Below, piece after piece: positions 1 through 6,989 of a stretch of DNA of 28,002 nucleotides; the stretch's first letter is position 1, and each line of letters begins with the position of its first letter. The DNA lies in the NCBI GenBank assembly GCA_002305915.1, contig DBRJ01000065.1, positions 40,210-68,211 of the forward strand, read 5' to 3'. Under the pieces are notes generated by a model. That model did no database searches, had not been told where the DNA came from, and saw only the letters and a program-made list of their open reading frames with translations. Source of the DNA: Pelotomaculum sp. UBA1371 (lineage in GTDB: Bacteria; Bacillota; Desulfotomaculia; Desulfotomaculales; Pelotomaculaceae). The position numbers and the translations under genes were made by a program.

Positions 1-342
1 GCCATGACTATTGAGAGCGCCCTTGGCTACCTGCGCCGGGCCGCCAATAAGGCTGTAATTACCGGCGGTGACCGCTCGGAAGTGGCTCTGGCCGCGCTGG
101 AAACAAGCACCTCCGCCCTGATTCTGACGGGGGGGTTGTACCCGGATGTCAAGGTTGTAGCCCGGGCCGAGGAGAAAGGCGTTCCCCTGATCCTGGTTCA
201 CTACGACACCTATACCACTATAGAGAAAATATCCCAGGTGGGCAGAAAAATCAGATCCACGGATGAACGAGCCGTCAAGGCGGCGGTGGAAAACATAGAA
301 AAACACGTCGACTGGCGCAACGTGCTTAAATCACTACAATGA
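1..342 (+). CDS. DRTGG-domain protein, C-terminal part (phosphotransacetylase-associated BioD-like family), partial
   Basis: The reading frame is open from base 1 and ends at a TGA at 340-342, so this is the last ~114 residues of a gene that starts outside the window. The visible part reads as a DRTGG domain: a run around TGGDRSEVALAALETST, then ILTGGLYPDVKV, then a GVPLILVHYDTYTT stretch. In this family (COG0857-like) the DRTGG domain follows an N-terminal P-loop, dethiobiotin-synthetase-like domain. Such proteins are linked to phosphotransacetylase or act as stand-alone proteins of unclear role. No catalytic residue can be judged from this fragment. The internal ATG at base 4 is probably not a real start, because the family's similarity runs through it. 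The gene converges on the minus-strand cluster that ends at 358. Confidence 0.75.
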   Translation, partial: AMTIESALGYLRRAANKAVITGGDRSEVALAALETSTSALILTGGLYPDVKVVARAEEKGVPLILVHYDTYTTIEKISQVGRKIRSTDERAVKAAVENIEKHVDWRNVLKSLQ

Positions 343-364
343 GGCGGCTCACCGCCTTTATTTC
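342..364 (+). terminator. Short hairpin terminator after the DRTGG gene
   Basis: A 6-bp perfect stem (AGGCGG / CCGCCT, loop CTCA) spans 342-357 and overlaps the stop codon. It is followed on the + strand by TTATTTC. It lies exactly between two convergent genes, so it probably ends transcription of the + strand gene. The minus side has no U-run. Confidence 0.5.
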
Positions 365-804
365 ATGGCCCTCAACTCGGACCGTCCCTGTTCAATTTGC
401 TGGTTTATCTTGTTCAGTCTGTCTTGCAAGGCACCCAGAATTTCGTCAGCGTAAATCCGGGCACCCTCACGCATTTCCTGCGCCGTCTGTTCGGCCTTGG
501 CTATTATTTCTTCAGCAACGACTTTGGCCTTGCGGGCCACTTCACTGTCTTCAGCCTGCTTTTCAACCTGTTTTTGGGCATTCTCCATAATTCGCATAGC
601 CTCTTTTTGAGAATCACTCATTACTTTCTCCCGTTCCTGAATGATCCACTTGGCCTGACGAATTTCTTCGGGAATTGTTGTCCGGATTCTGTCCAAAAGG
701 TCCAGAATACTGTCCTCGTTAACCATTACCTTCCTGGTCAGAGGAACCTTTCCGCTGTTCTCGATTAATTCTTCCAATTCGTTAAGGGCGCTCAGCAGGT
801 CCAC
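358..804 (-). CDS. Coiled-coil protein, ATP synthase subunit b-like/DivIVA-like, unknown function
   Basis: A 148-residue, strongly charged, almost wholly helical protein. Residues ~45-140 are a continuous heptad-like stretch rich in E, K, Q, A and R, with no signal peptide and no membrane segment. It resembles the soluble stalk of ATP synthase subunit b, and such proteins are often annotated as 'ATPase' or 'subunit B-like' without biochemical support. The GTG start has an AAGGAGGGG ribosome site upstream. It is the third gene of a minus-strand cluster (rsmD, coaD, this gene), 23 bases after coaD. From memory, small coiled-coil genes are common beside coaD in Clostridia, which suggests a conserved but unknown role. 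I do not assign a function. Confidence 0.7.
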   Translation of the reverse strand: MDLLSALNELEELIENSGKVPLTRKVMVNEDSILDLLDRIRTTIPEEIRQAKWIIQEREKVMSDSQKEAMRIMENAQKQVEKQAEDSEVARKAKVVAEEIIAKAEQTAQEMREGARIYADEILGALQDRLNKINQQIEQGRSELRAMK

Positions 805-827
805 TTTGTTTTTACCCCTCCTTAACT

Positions 828-1319
828 TTAAGGCAGATGCTTCATTTTCATCTTTTCTCGCAGTTTTTCTTCCACTATGGGTGGAACAAGGCTTCGCAGG
901 GAGCCCCCAAAAGAAGCTATTTCTTTTACCGTACTTGAGTTGATAAAAGAATACTCGGCTCTTGTCATTAAGAATACGGTTTCCACGTGACAGGCAAGCT
1001 TCTTATTGGTCAGAGCCATGCGGAATTCGTTTTCAAAATCCGAAATGACCCTGAGGCCCCGGACAATGGCTATGGCCTTTCGTTTAATAGCATAATTAAC
1101 AGTCAGACCGTCAAAGGAACTGACTTCAATATTGGGATAATGAGTTAGCACACTTTTTAACAGCTCAACCCGCTCTTCGATTGAAAACAGGGGATTCTTA
1201 ATCGGGTTCCGGGAAACTGCCACAATAACATGATCAAACAACAAGGAAACCCGTCCGAAAATATCCAGGTGACCATAGGTCACGGGATCGAAACTTCCCG
1301 GACAAATAGCTGTACGCAA
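828..1319 (-). CDS. coaD: Phosphopantetheine adenylyltransferase
   Basis: Catalyses the penultimate step of coenzyme A synthesis: 4'-phosphopantetheine + ATP gives dephospho-CoA + pyrophosphate. It is a cytoplasmic nucleotidyltransferase-fold enzyme. Visible signatures are CPGSFDPVTYGH near the N-terminus (the T-x-G-H nucleotide-binding motif, residues ~14-17), an IVRGLRVISDFENEFRMA segment, and a late INSSTVKEIASFGG stretch matching the family's ISST motif. At 163 residues the length is typical. I chose the TTG at 1319 because the family starts right at 'RTAICPGSFDP' and a G-run Shine-Dalgarno lies about 6 bases upstream. A GTG at 1334 would add five residues but has a poor ribosome site. 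The gene follows rsmD with a ~20-base gap, a very common pairing. Confidence 0.95.
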   Translation of the reverse strand: MRTAICPGSFDPVTYGHLDIFGRVSLLFDHVIVAVSRNPIKNPLFSIEERVELLKSVLTHYPNIEVSSFDGLTVNYAIKRKAIAIVRGLRVISDFENEFRMALTNKKLACHVETVFLMTRAEYSFINSSTVKEIASFGGSLRSLVPPIVEEKLREKMKMKHLP

Positions 1320-1338
1320 TATGTATCCCCCCACATCT

Positions 1339-1899
1339 CTACTGGTAGCTGTAAATTGAAAGCACCGTATCGCCGTATTTTTCTTGGCGATTTAATTTTA
1401 TTAGGTCAACAGCCGGTGGCAACAAATTTTTTCTACTGCTTTCAACAATAACCCTTCCCCGGGGCTTCAAGAGATTGTTGCCGACGATATCTGACAATAC
1501 TTCTGCTTCTATTTTTTTTAAATAGGGTGGGTCAAGAAAAACCAAATCAAAATGCAGTCCCTCCCTTCCCAGTATAGGCAGGGCTTTAAACACATCCAGG
1601 TTAATCACCCGTGCCCTGGAGTGGAGGCCGGTAAGAACCAGGTTTTCTTCAATCACCAGGACATTTTTCCGGATTTTTTCAACAAAGACCGCACCGGCGG
1701 CCCCGCGGCTCAAGGCCTCAATACCAACGTTACCAGTGCCTGCAAATAAATCTAAAAATAAGCAACCGGGCACCAGGTCTCCCAGAATATTAAAGAGTGC
1801 TTCCTTAACCCGGTCGCTAGTTGGTCTTACCTCAAAACCTTTGGGGACCTTCAACTTACGGTTCTTTGCCGTACCGGTAATGATACGTAATACAAACAA
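1339..1899 (-). CDS. rsmD: 16S rRNA (guanine-966-N2)-methyltransferase
   Basis: S-adenosylmethionine-dependent enzyme that methylates N2 of G966 in 16S rRNA of the assembled small subunit. The N-terminus RIITGTAKNRKLKVPKG and VRPTSDRVKEALFNIL are typical of the family. The SAM-binding loop LDLFAGTGNVGIEALSRGA is at residues ~49-67, and the catalytic DPPY motif of N-methyltransferases is at ~123-126. The length (186 residues) is normal. The only plausible start is a TTG preceded by AAGGAAGGGG; no ATG is available. It heads the rsmD-coaD-coiled-coil cluster and is divergent from gpr, so the 1900-2031 gap must carry promoters in both directions. Confidence 0.95.
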   Translation of the reverse strand: MFVLRIITGTAKNRKLKVPKGFEVRPTSDRVKEALFNILGDLVPGCLFLDLFAGTGNVGIEALSRGAAGAVFVEKIRKNVLVIEENLVLTGLHSRARVINLDVFKALPILGREGLHFDLVFLDPPYLKKIEAEVLSDIVGNNLLKPRGRVIVESSRKNLLPPAVDLIKLNRQEKYGDTVLSIYSYQ

Positions 1900-1981
1900 C
1901 CCCTTCCTTTAGATTATTATTATAGCATATCTATTGTTTAAAATCGATTTATTTCGCAATTTACATTATGGTTCACCCTGT

Positions 1982-2011
1982 GTATATTCTTACCTGAAAA
2001 GGATAACATAA
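1982..2011 (+). promoter_or_regulatory. Possible forespore (sigma-F/G) promoter of gpr
   Basis: GTATA (1982-1986), a 15-base spacer, then GATAACATAA (2002-2011) partly fit the sigma-F pattern. The -10 match is imperfect and the implied start site would leave a leader of only about 15 bases. It is suggested mainly because gpr is transcribed in the forespore in Bacillus. Confidence 0.3.
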
Positions 2012-2031
2012 TGTTTAAGGAGGCGGACCGG

Positions 2032-3015
2032 TTGAATTTAGATTTTTATAAAGCTTTCAACATCCATGTAGACCTTGCCGTAGAAGCCCACGAAATAGTC
2101 AGAGGTGAAACGGGACGGGAAATCCCGGGTGTAATTGTAGACCGGGAGAAATACGAAAACACTACCGTTACAATCGTTAAAATTGTAGAAGAAGACGCTG
2201 AACAATTGATGGGCAAACCCAGGGGCAATTATATAACCATAGAAGCGCCTGCGCTCAGGGACAACAACCGGGAGGCTCAGCAGGAAGTAGCCGAGGTTCT
2301 GGCTGAAAAACTAAAATCTCTTTTCAACCTGCCTGAAAATGCCAACATTCTCCTGGTGGGATTGGGAAACTGGAACGCCACACCGGACGCCCTGGGTCCG
2401 AAAGTCATCAACCAGAGTATGGTCACGCGCCATCTGTACAAATATGCGCCGGAAGAACTGCAGGGGGGATTGCGCTCCGTCAGCGCCTTAGCACCCGGTG
2501 TGCTGGGTATCACTGGAATTGAAACAGCCGAGATCATTAAGGGTGTTGTGGAAAAAATCAAACCTGAGCTGATCATTGTGGTGGACTCCCTGGCTGCCGG
2601 CAGCGTTGAGCGGATTGCCACCACCATCCAGATCGCAGATACCGGGATCAGCCCCGGTTCCGGCATCGGCAACAAACGTTCCGGCATTAATCTGGAAACA
2701 ATGGGCGTACCGGTTATAGCCGTAGGTATCCCTACAGTAGTAAATGCCGCCGTAATTGCCCAGGTTACCGTGGAACATTTCCTGGAAAAACTTCAGAACA
2801 CCCCTGTCCTGAACCAGATTTACAAAAATCTCCGGCCGGACTTTACACATCAGGTTATTAACGACGTTCTGCAGCCCTTCGCAGGTAATTTAACGGTAAC
2901 CCCCAAAGAAATCGACGCATTAATCTTAAATACATCTAAAATTGTAGCAGGGGGCATTTCCATGGCTCTGCATCCTGCTATAGGTCTTGAAGAATATAAT
3001 ATGTATTTGAATTAA
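2032..3015 (+). CDS. gpr: Germination protease (GPR), spore-specific aspartic-type endopeptidase
   Basis: Degrades alpha/beta-type small acid-soluble proteins during spore germination. It is made as a zymogen in the forespore and activates itself by removing a short N-terminal peptide. Similarity to Bacillus GPR is visible throughout: VDLAVEAHE near residue 14 (the self-cleavage region, probably between D14 and L15), LVGLGNWNATPDALGP, SALAPGVLGITGIETAEIIKGV, QIADTGISPGSGIGN, GVPVIAVGIPTVVNA and LTVTPKEIDALI. The conserved TPDALG and ADTG aspartates are the candidate catalytic residues. I chose the TTG at 2032 because AAGGAGG (2017-2023) sits 8 bases before it; the upstream ATG at 2011 would put that ribosome site inside the gene. 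The product is 327 residues, slightly shorter than the Bacillus enzyme. A likely substrate gene lies convergently downstream. Confidence 0.96.
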   Translation: MNLDFYKAFNIHVDLAVEAHEIVRGETGREIPGVIVDREKYENTTVTIVKIVEEDAEQLMGKPRGNYITIEAPALRDNNREAQQEVAEVLAEKLKSLFNLPENANILLVGLGNWNATPDALGPKVINQSMVTRHLYKYAPEELQGGLRSVSALAPGVLGITGIETAEIIKGVVEKIKPELIIVVDSLAAGSVERIATTIQIADTGISPGSGIGNKRSGINLETMGVPVIAVGIPTVVNAAVIAQVTVEHFLEKLQNTPVLNQIYKNLRPDFTHQVINDVLQPFAGNLTVTPKEIDALILNTSKIVAGGISMALHPAIGLEEYNMYLN

Positions 3016-3027
3016 CCTTAAAAAAAC

Positions 3028-3065
3028 GCAGCAAGGGGAATAATTCCACCTGCTACAAAGGTTAT
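3028..3065 (+). terminator. Imperfect hairpin downstream of gpr
   Basis: An interrupted stem (GCAG..CTGC outside, GGAAT-A-ATTCC inside) spans 3028-3055 just after the gpr stop. It is followed by AAAGGTTATTTT, which is only weakly U-rich. A terminator role is plausible but unproven. Confidence 0.35.
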
Positions 3066-3099
3066 TTTGGAAAGTGGATTAACAAGTATTAATTGACAA

Positions 3100-3141
3100 G
3101 TATTAAAGACCCGGGTAGTATGCTGCGGGCAACCACCCGGG
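3100..3141 (-). terminator. Hairpin between convergent gpr and SASP genes, probable SASP terminator
   Basis: CCCGGGT (3110-3116) pairs with ACCCGGG (3135-3141), extended by two more pairs across a mismatch. Reading on the minus strand, the hairpin is followed by TCTTTAATACTT. It lies about 50 bases past the SASP stop. Confidence 0.45.
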
Positions 3142-3193
3142 CTTGAATAAGGCAAACTTTTACTGTAACAGGACTCCCGTACACCCACCCCCT

Positions 3194-3451
3194 TTACTGG
3201 TTAAGGTTGGCATTGGTTACCTGGGGAGTCGGAGGTACAGTGCCCGCTGCCAGGCTGTTTTCATAAGCAGCAATCATCTTTTTAACCATGTTACCGCCGA
3301 TGGCGCCGTTCATTCTGGATGGCAGGTCCCCCATGTAGCCACTTTCAGGAACCTGAATGCCAAGCTCACGGGCGGTTTCCCATTTGAAATCTTCCATGGC
3401 CCGGGAAGCGTTCCGGATCAGGATTTGATTCCTTTTTTGTCCTTGTGCCAA
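3194..3451 (-). CDS. Alpha/beta-type small acid-soluble spore protein
   Basis: An 85-residue DNA-binding protein of the dormant spore core. This family coats DNA, shifts it towards an A-like form, and protects it from UV and hydrolysis. The two family blocks are present: FKWETARELGI (residues ~22-32, containing the expected GPR cleavage site between E and T by analogy with Bacillus E-I/F cleavage) and MNGAIGGNMVKKMI (~47-60). The C-terminal tail is loose and rich in T, P and N. The start is TTG, with a strong AGGAGGTG ribosome site 9 bases upstream. A near-perfect sigma-G promoter precedes it. It converges on gpr, the protease that would digest it. Genomes usually carry several paralogues, so I give no numbered symbol. 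Confidence 0.94.
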   Translation of the reverse strand: MAQGQKRNQILIRNASRAMEDFKWETARELGIQVPESGYMGDLPSRMNGAIGGNMVKKMIAAYENSLAAGTVPPTPQVTNANLNQ

Positions 3452-3482
3452 TTAATTTCACCTCCTCTTTTTTTTCTAATTC

Positions 3483-3512
3483 TATTATGAACCTCGGCGG
3501 TAGTGTTTATGC
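3483..3512 (-). promoter_or_regulatory. Sigma-G promoter of the SASP gene
   Basis: On the minus strand GCATA (3508-3512) and CATAATA (3483-3489) are separated by 18 bases. Both boxes match the sigma-G consensus (GHATR, 17-18 bases, CATWHTA) completely. Transcription would start near 3476, just upstream of the AGGAGGTG ribosome site. This fits late forespore expression of an SASP. Confidence 0.8.
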
Positions 3513-3515
3513 TAG

Positions 3516-3944
3516 AACATATTCCCTCATTAACTATCAAAAACTATGGAAAACAAGGATATACTCTGGTTACCTTGCCATGGTCTGTTTAATCAGATTT
3601 TAACCGCCGGAAAGAAGTATTTCCCTTAAAACCTGTTATTTTATATCTAGACCAGGAGTTCCGGCCACTTCAGGGAAAATGCCCCTGTCCCGGCCTTTAA
3701 AGGGAAAACTGGTTCTGTGCCTGTTTCTTTTTGATTTTGACACTTTTGCCCTCCATTTTTACAGGTTATTAATAATGATTTGATTAATAATAATATTTTT
3801 TTCAAAAGGAAATCTTCTAGCCAAGTAAATTAAGTGAATTAATTTCAAGGTCATTTTGAATGTTTTACAGACCTGTTTAGATCTGTCTGCCCCCCACGGT
3901 CCTGATTTCCGTAAAAAAACTGGAATCTGGTCTTAAGGGCATCC
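3516..3944. other. Long non-coding stretch between the SASP and rpmB promoters
   Basis: About 430 bases with no open frame that has a ribosome site on either strand. It holds a hairpin at ~3674-3689 (CAGGG/CCCTG) nested within GGCC repeats, an AT-rich block with two ATTAATAAT copies at about 3769-3795, and a CAGAC/GTCTG inverted repeat around 3869-3890 enclosing AGATCT. The segment ~3650-3760 has a different texture from the flanks and could be the relic of a small repeat or insertion element. I see no RNA gene in it. Confidence 0.4.
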
Positions 3945-3973
3945 TTGCAGCCAAAATCCTTTTCTGTTAAAAT
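3945..3973 (+). promoter_or_regulatory. Sigma-A promoter of rpmB
   Basis: TTGCAG (3945-3950), a 17-base spacer and TAAAAT (3968-3973). Transcription would start near 3980, leaving a short leader that contains the AAGGAGG site at 3988-3994. Confidence 0.7.
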
Positions 3974-4002
3974 AGAGTGGTGGTAAAAAGGAGGTGGATA
4001 TT

Positions 4003-4200
4003 GTGGCCAGAAAGTGCGTCATCTGCGGCAAAGGTATTTCAGTGGGGATGAAGATGAGTCACTCTCACATCCGCACCAAAAGGACCTGGCTACCCAACCT
4101 GCAGCGCGTCAGGGCCATTATCAACGGAAGCCCCAAAAAGGTTTTGGTGTGCACCCGGTGTCTTCGAAGCGGCAAGGTCCAGCGTGCTATCCAGGCATAA
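4003..4200 (+). CDS. rpmB: 50S ribosomal protein L28
   Basis: A 65-residue protein of the large ribosomal subunit. It begins MARKCVICGKG and carries SHSHIRTKRTWLPNLQ and a basic C-terminal half. Two CxxC pairs (CVIC near residue 5 and CTRC near 51) make it the zinc-ribbon (C+) form. The start is the GTG at 4003, 8 bases after AAGGAGG; an in-frame GTG at 3994 overlaps that ribosome site and is not likely used. It is a single-gene unit, with its own promoter just upstream and a hairpin plus U-tract immediately downstream. It is separated from any other ribosomal gene, as is usual for rpmB in Firmicutes. Confidence 0.97.
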   Translation: MARKCVICGKGISVGMKMSHSHIRTKRTWLPNLQRVRAIINGSPKKVLVCTRCLRSGKVQRAIQA

Positions 4201-4231
4201 AGCAGGTGGATAAAATAGAAATATGAAAAAA

Positions 4232-4261
4232 GCGGCCCTCTAAAGAGCCGTTTTTTATTTT
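4232..4261 (+). terminator. Intrinsic terminator of rpmB
   Basis: Stem arms CGG..CCG and CTCT..AGAG with a two-base bulge span 4233-4250. TTTTTTATTTT follows immediately at 4251-4261. Confidence 0.75.
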
Positions 4262-4361
4262 CCTCAACAGAGGCTGCGAAGTATATATTTAGCCGGAAAG
4301 ATGCGCTCTCGCTACTTCAGCACCGTTTTTGTTGCTACTGCTTCAATCTCCGTAAATATTT

Positions 4362-4386
4362 CAGGCCCGGGATAATTCCGGGCCTG
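4362..4386 (-). terminator. Strong hairpin downstream of the rib operon
   Basis: CAGGCCCGG and CCGGGCCTG form a 9-bp GC-rich stem about 75 bases past the ribH stop. On the minus strand it is followed by AAATATTTAC, AT-rich but without a clean U-run. It is the best candidate end point for the riboflavin transcript. Confidence 0.5.
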
Positions 4387-4460
4387 TTAAGCTATACCTG
4401 CAGGGGTAATACGGTTCGGGTTGTCATCTGAATACCTGTACATGAACGGCCTGCAGCAAA

Positions 4461-4949
4461 TTAGACCTTATTATAATTCTGTTCGTTTAGGTTCTTCATT
4501 AGATTGGCCATCTCCAGAGCGCTTACAGCAGCGTCCCAGCCCTTGTTTCCAGCCTTGGTGCCGGCCCGTTCGATGGCTTGTTCAATGGTATCGGCCGTGA
4601 TTACGCCGAAAATGACAGGAATCCCGCTGTCCAGCCCGACCTTGGCCACACCTTTGGTTACCTCACCGGCAACATAGTCAAAGTGGGGCGTCCCGCCGCG
4701 AATGACCGCTCCCAGGCAAATAACTGCATCATAATTCGTCGTATCAGCCATTTTACGGGCTACCAGCGGTATTTCAAAGGCTCCGGGAACCCAGGCCACA
4801 TCGATATCCCCGTCTGCAACCCCATGCCGGTTCAGAGCATCCAGGGCGCCTCCCAGAAGCCTGTTGGTAATAAACTCATTAAACCGGCCAATAACAATTC
4901 CAAATTTAAGACCCTGCCCCAGGAGGGTTCCTTCATACAGCTTCGGCAT
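4461..4949 (-). CDS. ribH: 6,7-dimethyl-8-ribityllumazine synthase
   Basis: Condenses 5-amino-6-ribitylamino-uracil with 3,4-dihydroxy-2-butanone 4-phosphate to make the lumazine precursor of riboflavin. Enzymes of this family form pentamers or 60-mer capsids in the cytoplasm. Family blocks seen are IVIGRFNEFITNRLL, VPGAFEIPLVARK, CLGAVIRGGTPHFDYV (the catalytic histidine is ~H89) and a GNKGWDAA block near the C-terminus. At 162 residues the length is normal. The ATG at 4949 is 8 bases after AAGGAG; a TTG six codons upstream would overlap that site. It is the last gene of the operon, 69 bases after ribBA. Confidence 0.97.
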   Translation of the reverse strand: MPKLYEGTLLGQGLKFGIVIGRFNEFITNRLLGGALDALNRHGVADGDIDVAWVPGAFEIPLVARKMADTTNYDAVICLGAVIRGGTPHFDYVAGEVTKGVAKVGLDSGIPVIFGVITADTIEQAIERAGTKAGNKGWDAAVSALEMANLMKNLNEQNYNKV

Positions 4950-5018
4950 CTTTTGTCTCCTTTTCAAGTTAAAATGTTTTAAGCAAACAGTTTTAAGTTA
5001 CACAGTAAAACACTGTTT

Positions 5019-6227
5019 TTAATGTTCCTTACATAGTTGGAGCATATGTCCCAGTTTTTTCTGTTTGGTGGACAAATAAAAGTGATTGGATTGGCCGGGA
5101 CTAATCTCAATGGGCACACGTTCGGTCACATGCAGGCCGTACCCTTCCAGTCCGGCAATCTTGCGGGGATTATTGGTCATCAACCGGAGCTTTTTCAGCC
5201 CCATGTCGGAAAGGATTTGCGCTCCCAGACCGTAATCCCTCAAGTCGGCCGGGAAACCCAGGGCCAGGTTGGCCTCCACGGTATCCTTGCCCTGATCCTG
5301 GAGATGGTAAGCACGGATTTTATTGAGCAGTCCAATGCCGCGTCCTTCCTGACGCATGTAGAGGAGGACACCCACCCCTTCAGCGGCAATCATCTGCATA
5401 GCCCGGGCCAGCTGATCTCCACAATCGCAGCGCACCGAACTGAAGACATCCCCGGTAAGACACTCCGAGTGCACCCTGACCAGGGGAGCTTCCACACTGG
5501 CCAGATCGCCCATAACCAGGGCAATATGGCCCTTGCCGTCCAGCAGGCTCTCATAGGCAACCGCCGTGAATTCACCGTACCGGGTTGGCAGTTTGGCCGA
5601 ATCCACCCGGCGTATCAGGCGTTCCGTACGGCGCCGGTACTGGATCAAGTCGGCAATTGTGATTATTTTAAGATTGTGAGTCTGAACAAATTCCATAAGC
5701 TCGGGAACCCTGGCCATGGTTCCGTCTTCCTTCATGATCTCACAGATAACACCGGCCGGGTAGAGACCTGCCAGCTTGGCCAGATCTACCGCTGCCTCCG
5801 TGTGGCCGGTCCGCCTTAGGACTCCCCCTTCTTTGGCCCGCAGCGGGAAAATATGACCCGGGCGGCGCAAATCGGAAGGCTTGGTTTTGGGGTCTAAAAC
5901 GGCCCTGACGGTGGTAGCCCGCTCATGGGCGGAAATTCCAGTTGTACATACTTTGGCGTCTATGGAAACTGTAAAGGCGGTAGCATGGGGGTCAGTGTTA
6001 TGCGCTACCATCGCCGGCAGGTCCAGTTCATCCAGCCGCTTCCCAATAATGGGCAGGCAAATTAACCCCCGGCCGTTCGTGGCCATGAAGTTTACCGCCT
6101 CAGGTGTAACCTTCTCAGCGGCCATGATCAGGTCCCCCTCGTTTTCACGGTCGACATCATCTACCGCAACGATTATTTTACCCTGCCGGATATCCTCGAT
6201 AGCCTCTTCTATTGTGTTAAATTTCAT
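5019..6227 (-). CDS. ribBA: Bifunctional 3,4-dihydroxy-2-butanone-4-phosphate synthase / GTP cyclohydrolase II
   Basis: Supplies both precursors of riboflavin: the N-terminal half converts ribulose-5-phosphate to the four-carbon unit and the C-terminal half opens GTP. RibB signatures are DRENEGD (residues 26-32), NGRGLICLP and HTEAAVDL (142-149). The RibA half starts near residue 205 and shows the zinc cysteines of HSECLTGDVFSSVRCDCG (C256, C267, C269), then QEGRGIGL (293-300) and DLRDYGLGAQIL. All key residues appear present, so both activities are expected. At 402 residues it has the usual fusion length. The ATG start follows AAGGAGG. It is the third gene of the rib operon, 108 bases after ribE, with nothing recognisable in that gap. 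Confidence 0.97.
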   Translation of the reverse strand: MKFNTIEEAIEDIRQGKIIVAVDDVDRENEGDLIMAAEKVTPEAVNFMATNGRGLICLPIIGKRLDELDLPAMVAHNTDPHATAFTVSIDAKVCTTGISAHERATTVRAVLDPKTKPSDLRRPGHIFPLRAKEGGVLRRTGHTEAAVDLAKLAGLYPAGVICEIMKEDGTMARVPELMEFVQTHNLKIITIADLIQYRRRTERLIRRVDSAKLPTRYGEFTAVAYESLLDGKGHIALVMGDLASVEAPLVRVHSECLTGDVFSSVRCDCGDQLARAMQMIAAEGVGVLLYMRQEGRGIGLLNKIRAYHLQDQGKDTVEANLALGFPADLRDYGLGAQILSDMGLKKLRLMTNNPRKIAGLEGYGLHVTERVPIEISPGQSNHFYLSTKQKKLGHMLQLCKEH

Positions 6228-6335
6228 TGTACCCTGCCTCCTTATCCTTTACGAACAGCAAATTATGATCTTGTTTCCGGAGCCTCAAGCAGTTCAGCCG
6301 GCAATGGCACAGCAATAGAAATTAAATAAAACCGC

Positions 6336-6986
6336 CTACAAAAAACCGTGCTCGGCCAAAAAGCTCATATTTATTTTTGATTCCTGTCCGCTTTCCCCCC
6401 GCAGGTATAGCAGTTTTTCCACATATTTACCAATCAGATCCCCTTCCAGGTTGACCGTGTCGCCCTCTCTTTTAAAACCCAGTGTGGTAAGGCGGGCGGT
6501 ATGGGGAATGAGGGAAACCTGAAAGGATTCCGGATTGAAATCAACAACCGTAAGACTGATCCCGTCAATGGCCACAGAACCTTTGCGAATGATGTAACGC
6601 ATGACCTCCGCCGGTGCCCTGATCGTCACCAGGGTGGCGATGTCACGTTTCTCCAGTCTGGTGATCGTACCCACTCCGTCAATATGGCCGCTGACCATAT
6701 GTCCCCCCAGCCTGTCCGACAGGCGCAGGGCCCTTTCCAGATTAACCCTGTCTCCGGCCTTTAAAGCGCCGAGATTGGATTTTTTCAGTGTTTCCGCCAT
6801 AACATCGGCGGCCCAGACACCGTCGCCAACGCTGACCGCTGTAAGGCAGACACCGTTAACAGCAATGCTGTCCCCCAGCCGGATATCTTCCAGGACCTTT
6901 TTAGCTTCAATGATTAGCCGGGCTGAATCAGCCCCGCTCCGGACAGCCCGGAGCAATCCAAGTTCTTCCACAATGCCGGTAAACAC
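6336..6986 (-). CDS. ribE: Riboflavin synthase, alpha subunit
   Basis: Dismutates two molecules of 6,7-dimethyl-8-ribityllumazine to riboflavin and the pyrimidine precursor. The protein has two lumazine-binding barrel repeats: residues ~1-95, opening MFTGIVEELG with SIAVNGVCLTAV, and ~97-190, opening GHMVSGHIDG with SVAIDGISLTVV. The C-terminal ~20 residues lie beyond the second repeat. At 216 residues the length is typical. The GTG start lies three bases past the ribD stop and is preceded by GAGGTGGG, so translation is probably coupled to ribD. In some nomenclatures this gene is called ribC. Confidence 0.96.
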   Translation of the reverse strand: MFTGIVEELGLLRAVRSGADSARLIIEAKKVLEDIRLGDSIAVNGVCLTAVSVGDGVWAADVMAETLKKSNLGALKAGDRVNLERALRLSDRLGGHMVSGHIDGVGTITRLEKRDIATLVTIRAPAEVMRYIIRKGSVAIDGISLTVVDFNPESFQVSLIPHTARLTTLGFKREGDTVNLEGDLIGKYVEKLLYLRGESGQESKINMSFLAEHGFL

Positions 6987-6989
6987 CGC

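Noticed and set aside
2011..2031. Upstream ATG as the start of gpr
   Set aside because: The AAGGAGG site lies inside this extension and points to the TTG at 2032, and family alignment also begins there.
3082..3106. Two direct copies of ACAAGTATTAA (3082-3092 and 3096-3106)
   Set aside because: Only two short copies in AT-rich intergenic DNA, with no further spacing pattern; not enough to call an operator, iteron or CRISPR repeat.
3143..3490. A 115-codon + strand open frame over the SASP gene
   Set aside because: It lies antisense to a clear SASP with a sigma-G promoter and strong ribosome site, and resembles no protein family I know.
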